A stretch of 64,000 nt of DNA from Amorphochlora amoebiformis (Eukaryota; Cercozoa; Chlorarachniophyceae). Position numbers and translations under genes: made by a program. Under the pieces are notes generated by a model. The model was not told the origin of the DNA. It made no database searches and was given only the letters and a program-made list of their open reading frames with translations. Within the stretch, counting starts at the first letter, position 1. Each line of letters starts with the position of its first letter. The DNA is taken from the NCBI GenBank assembly GCA_054601695.1, contig BAAHQB010000032.1:186001-250000 (forward strand), in the 5' to 3' direction. Below, one piece after another: positions 62,359-64,000 of the stretch.

Positions 62359-63437
62359 TATACATATATATACTATATACACATAACCATAACCCTACTT
62401 GTACTCCAACCCTAACAAACAACAAAAATTGACTCAAATTCCTAATCAAACCTTAATACCTACCAAAAACAAAAATGCCTAAACCATTACGTAAGGCTAC
62501 ATACGAAATTTACCTAACCCTAACCCTAACCCTAACCCAAATAGCCAAACCGAATTAATAATTTATTTAGCCATATGTTAATCCTTAAGATAACCCTAAT
62601 GATACATACCGAAGTAGGAGAGAACAGCAATGGTACCCAGAGCCGCACTAATAACTTGAGAATTATCTTTTCGGAGGGAGATGGTTAGTCCTGTATATGA
62701 GAGTATATATGTTTTATATATGCGCACTTTTAGATTGAGAATTATCTTTTCGGAGGGAGATGGTTAGTCCTGTATATGAGAGTATATATATTTATATATG
62801 CGCACTTTTTCATTGAGAATTATCTTTTCGGAGGGAGATGGTTAGTCCTGTATACGAGAGTATATATGTTTTATATATGCGCACTTTTTAGATTGGGAAT
62901 TATCTTTTCGGAGGGAGATAGTTAGTCCTGTATACGAGAGTATATATGTTTTATATATGCGCACTTTTTAGATTGGGAATTATCTTTTCGGAGGGAGATG
63001 GTTAGTCCTGTATATGAGAGTATATATTTTATATATGCGCAATTTTTAGTTTGAGAATTATCTTTTCGGAGGGAGATGGTTAGTCCTGTATATGAGAGTA
63101 TATATTTATATATGCGCAATTTTTAGTTTTGGGAATCATCTTTTCGGAGGGAGATGGTTAGTCCTGTATATGAGAGTATATATATTTATATATGCGCAAT
63201 CTTTAGTTTGAGAATGATCTTTTCGGAGGGAGATGGTTAGTCCTGTATATGAGAGTATATATATTTATATATGCGCAATTTTTAGTTTGGGAATTATCTT
63301 TTCGGAGGGAGATAGCTAGTCCTGTATATATGTTTTATATATGCGCACTTTTTAGATTGGGAATTATCTTTTCGGAGGGAGATAGCTAGTCCTGTACATG
63401 AGAGTATATGTATTTATATATGCTGTTTTTCTGGTTA

Positions 63438-63482
<45 letters not shown>

Positions 63483-63563
63483 GACACCCTTGCTAGAGAG
63501 AAGACTATTGTCCTCCCTATCGCCTTCGACTTCATCCTCATCCTATGTGTATATATATAAATG

Positions 63564-63622
<59 letters not shown>

Positions 63623-63646
63623 TGTAGTATACATGCACATTACATT

Positions 63647-63688
<42 letters not shown>

Positions 63689-63691
63689 TTA

Positions 63692-63736
<45 letters not shown>

Positions 63737-63811
63737 TGAGTACATACTTCATCTTCGTCATTGAAATCTCCTAAGGCAGCGCCATTTTGTGTAGGTCGTA
63801 CAGTGCAGCAT
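56794..63811 (-). CDS. Gene G: potassium channel, two pore regions, 5' end beyond the window
   Basis: Exons (5' to 3'): 63811-63748, 63542-63488, 62690-62610, 62285-62254, 62032-61972, 61872-61820, 61473-61436, 60795-60735, 60567-60547, [gap], 59934-59851, 59404-59313, 57768-57716, 56856-56794 (TAA). An acidic N-terminus ([25 protein letters not shown]) leads to helix M1 ([18 protein letters not shown]), pore helix SLYFVVQTI, filter [16 protein letters not shown], helix M2 ([19 protein letters not shown]) and a cytoplasmic helix ([19 protein letters not shown]). Then come a third membrane helix ([20 protein letters not shown]) and a second pore-like segment ([20 protein letters not shown]). 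This order (M1-P1-M2, M3-P2) is that of tandem-pore K+ channels. The fourth helix is not evident. A stop after 60547 ([19 protein letters not shown]) would instead split it into two genes. The phase link between 60547 and 59934 is missing. Confidence 0.72.
57075..57768 (-). repeat. Gene G exon 57768-57716 with donor-side copies
   Basis: The complete exon [17 protein letters not shown] is followed downstream (sense) by copies of its last 20-25 bases plus donor (atatacctctgtaagctgat on the plus strand) at about 57653, 57560 (variant), 57370, 57270, 57163 and 57076. The copy at 57370-57430 is nearly full length but diverged. Confidence 0.8.
58085..58805. repeat. (TACA)n tetranucleotide satellite
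   Basis: About 720 bp of catacatacata with tatatacata and gcatacat variants, in the intron between exons 59313 and 57768 of gene G. Confidence 0.9.
58808..59300. repeat. GA-rich minisatellite
   Basis: Tandem units of the form agtagacagagatagagaga with gagggagag and gaaacgtcagagatagaga variants, roughly 45-150 bp higher-order periods. It runs up to 10 bp from the donor of the pore-2 exon. Confidence 0.85.
59313..59934 (-). CDS. Gene G M3 and degenerate pore-2 exons
   Basis: Exon 59934-59851 encodes [20 protein letters not shown] then IYWIVRH, donor CG|gtgaga. Exon 59404-59313 encodes [20 protein letters not shown] then [10 protein letters not shown]. The joint is phase 2 to 1. Alignment by eye to a K+ pore: [24 protein letters not shown], with GYH in place of GYG and Ser for the following Asp. 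It is either a non-conducting or altered second filter, or a pore of unusual selectivity. An intervening open stretch at 59748-59701 was rejected as an exon because its acceptor would follow a purine tract. Confidence 0.6.
59945..60525. repeat. TTAGGG-type degenerate repeats, gene G
   Basis: Blocks at 59945-60040, 60260-60420 and 60482-60512, CCCTAA on the coding strand. A minus-strand open stretch at about 60395-60237 ([20 protein letters not shown]) includes repeat read as NPNPN; it could be part of the cytoplasmic linker but does not fit the phase of its neighbours. Confidence 0.6.
60735..61360 (-). repeat. Gene G exon 60795-60735 with six acceptor-side copies
   Basis: The complete exon ends the array in sense direction. 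Copies of its 5' part (in plus orientation catgatggtcaagtagatg with cttaa) lie at about 60870, 60954, 61024, 61135, 61251 and 61316, each followed (upstream in sense) by aggatatt-type acceptor sequence or a variant and by TA repeat. Confidence 0.85.
61640..61815. repeat. TTAGGG block with duplicated flank
   Basis: TTAGGG runs at about 61642-61655 and 61779-61810. The segment tcagattattcagcatgtct near 61659 has a relative at 60450 (cacattattcagcatgtctt). Confidence 0.7.
61820..62032 (-). CDS. Gene G pore-1 exons: canonical K+ selectivity filter split by an intron
   Basis: Exon 62032-61972 encodes [20 protein letters not shown], and exon 61872-61820 encodes [17 protein letters not shown]. The intron falls inside the filter Gly codon (G|GT), so splicing creates TVGYGD exactly. 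This is the defining K+ channel signature T-x-G-Y-G-D with the downstream P-x-T-x-x-G-K that starts the inner helix. The intron is 99 nt, mostly TA. Confidence 0.88.
62254..62690 (-). CDS. Gene G helix M1 exons
   Basis: Exon 62690-62610 (acceptor atatacag, donor TTCG|gtatgt) encodes [10 protein letters not shown] then [16 protein letters not shown]. Exon 62285-62254 (acceptor attttag, donor GAG|gttata) encodes [10 protein letters not shown]. Joined in phase they make a hydrophobic helix immediately before the pore helix, as in 2TM and tandem-pore K+ channels. The intron between them contains CCCTAA repeat (62385-62545) and TA tract. Confidence 0.82.
62385..62545. repeat. CCCTAA block in M1 intron of gene G
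   Basis: Degenerate ccctaa words and a pure (taaccc)3 run at about 62513-62540 between the two M1 exons. Here the G-rich strand is the coding strand, opposite to the other blocks in this gene. Confidence 0.75.
62650..63430 (-). repeat. Gene G exon 62690-62610 with nine acceptor-side copies
   Basis: The 5' third of the M1 exon plus acceptor (plus strand: gaattatcttttcggaggga, gatggttagtcctgtatatg) recurs with cggaggga at 62672 (real exon) and 62751, 62830, 62910, 62990, 63067, 63145, 63222, 63303 and 63373, a period of about 70-80 bp. All copies retain an exact acceptor-like tacag/GACTA or GACTAG junction; most spacers end in tatatatgcgcactttttag. Only the copy nearest the next exon is complete. 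Confidence 0.9.
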
Positions 63812-64000
63812 CTACGCAATGTATATTTATATTCAATTGATATCATATGTTTGTATATTTTATTATATACTTCTTTTTGGGTAGGTCGTACAGTGCAGCA
63901 TATACGTAATGTACACATATATATATACAAACCTATAATATCAATTTAATATATAACTCTTTTGGGGAGATCGTACAGTGCAGCATCTATGTAAATAATA
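63748..64000 (-). repeat. Gene G exon 63811-63748 with two acceptor-side copies reaching the window edge
   Basis: The 5' part of the exon plus acceptor (plus strand gtaggtcgtacagtgcagca then tctacg) recurs at 63880-63915 and 63967-63994, the last one cut by the window end, so the array may extend further right. Confidence 0.8.

Noticed and set aside
62650-63430. Regular direct repeats with variable spacers resembling a CRISPR array
   Set aside because: Units contain an exon start and acceptor of the adjacent gene, spacers are TA-like and similar to each other, and the context is eukaryotic.

Overview
Eukaryotic nuclear DNA, probably from a protist (inference). About half or more of the window is (TA)n, with related TATG/TACA/TG tracts. 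Coding sequence is scattered as very short exons (about 15-320 nt, typically 40-90) between GT-AG introns whose donors are nearly always gtatat-like and whose acceptors are tatag/cag. Translated TA repeat makes most long open frames meaningless. I found genes by looking for short non-repetitive islands that are open, end at GT-AG borders and keep codon phase from one island to the next. On that basis the window holds at least five genes. All models are hand-built and unconfirmed. The species cannot be named. Interstitial TTAGGG-type repeats, an RTE/CR1-like LINE fragment, a tRNA-like SINE, Ig-like (He_PIG-like) modules and a CCxCGGG cysteine motif are the only clues; the last two recall surface proteins of alveolates and other protists.

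Layout. (A) 1-12827, minus: a secreted modular protein with signal peptide, cysteine-rich modules, a CCVCGGG module and several Ig/He_PIG-like modules, about 690 residues in 22 exons, running off the left edge. 12828-17049: divergent intergenic region. (B) 17050-29359, plus: a multi-exon gene with a possible N-terminal hydrophobic segment, an SGDV-repeat exon and many small exons, with a SINE-like element and a LINE fragment inside it. 29360-32584: intergenic, with a frameshifted minus-strand fragment. (D) about 32585-52536, plus: a roughly 460-490 residue protein with one membrane segment and long charged helical stretches, in 23-26 exons. 52537-53415: intergenic. (F) 53416-55465, minus: the 3' part of a small gene. 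(G) about 56794-63811 and beyond the right edge, minus: a potassium channel with a canonical TVGYGD pore and a second, degenerate TIGYHS pore.

The outstanding feature is shared by all five genes. Next to many exons lie one to nine extra partial copies of that exon. Each copy keeps a splice junction (acceptor plus the exon's 5' part, or the exon's 3' part plus donor), and copies are separated by TA tracts. The complete exon is usually at one end of the array. In one case a whole 47-nt exon is duplicated together with a telomere-like block. I regard this junction-anchored exon-fragment duplication as the candidate undescribed system.
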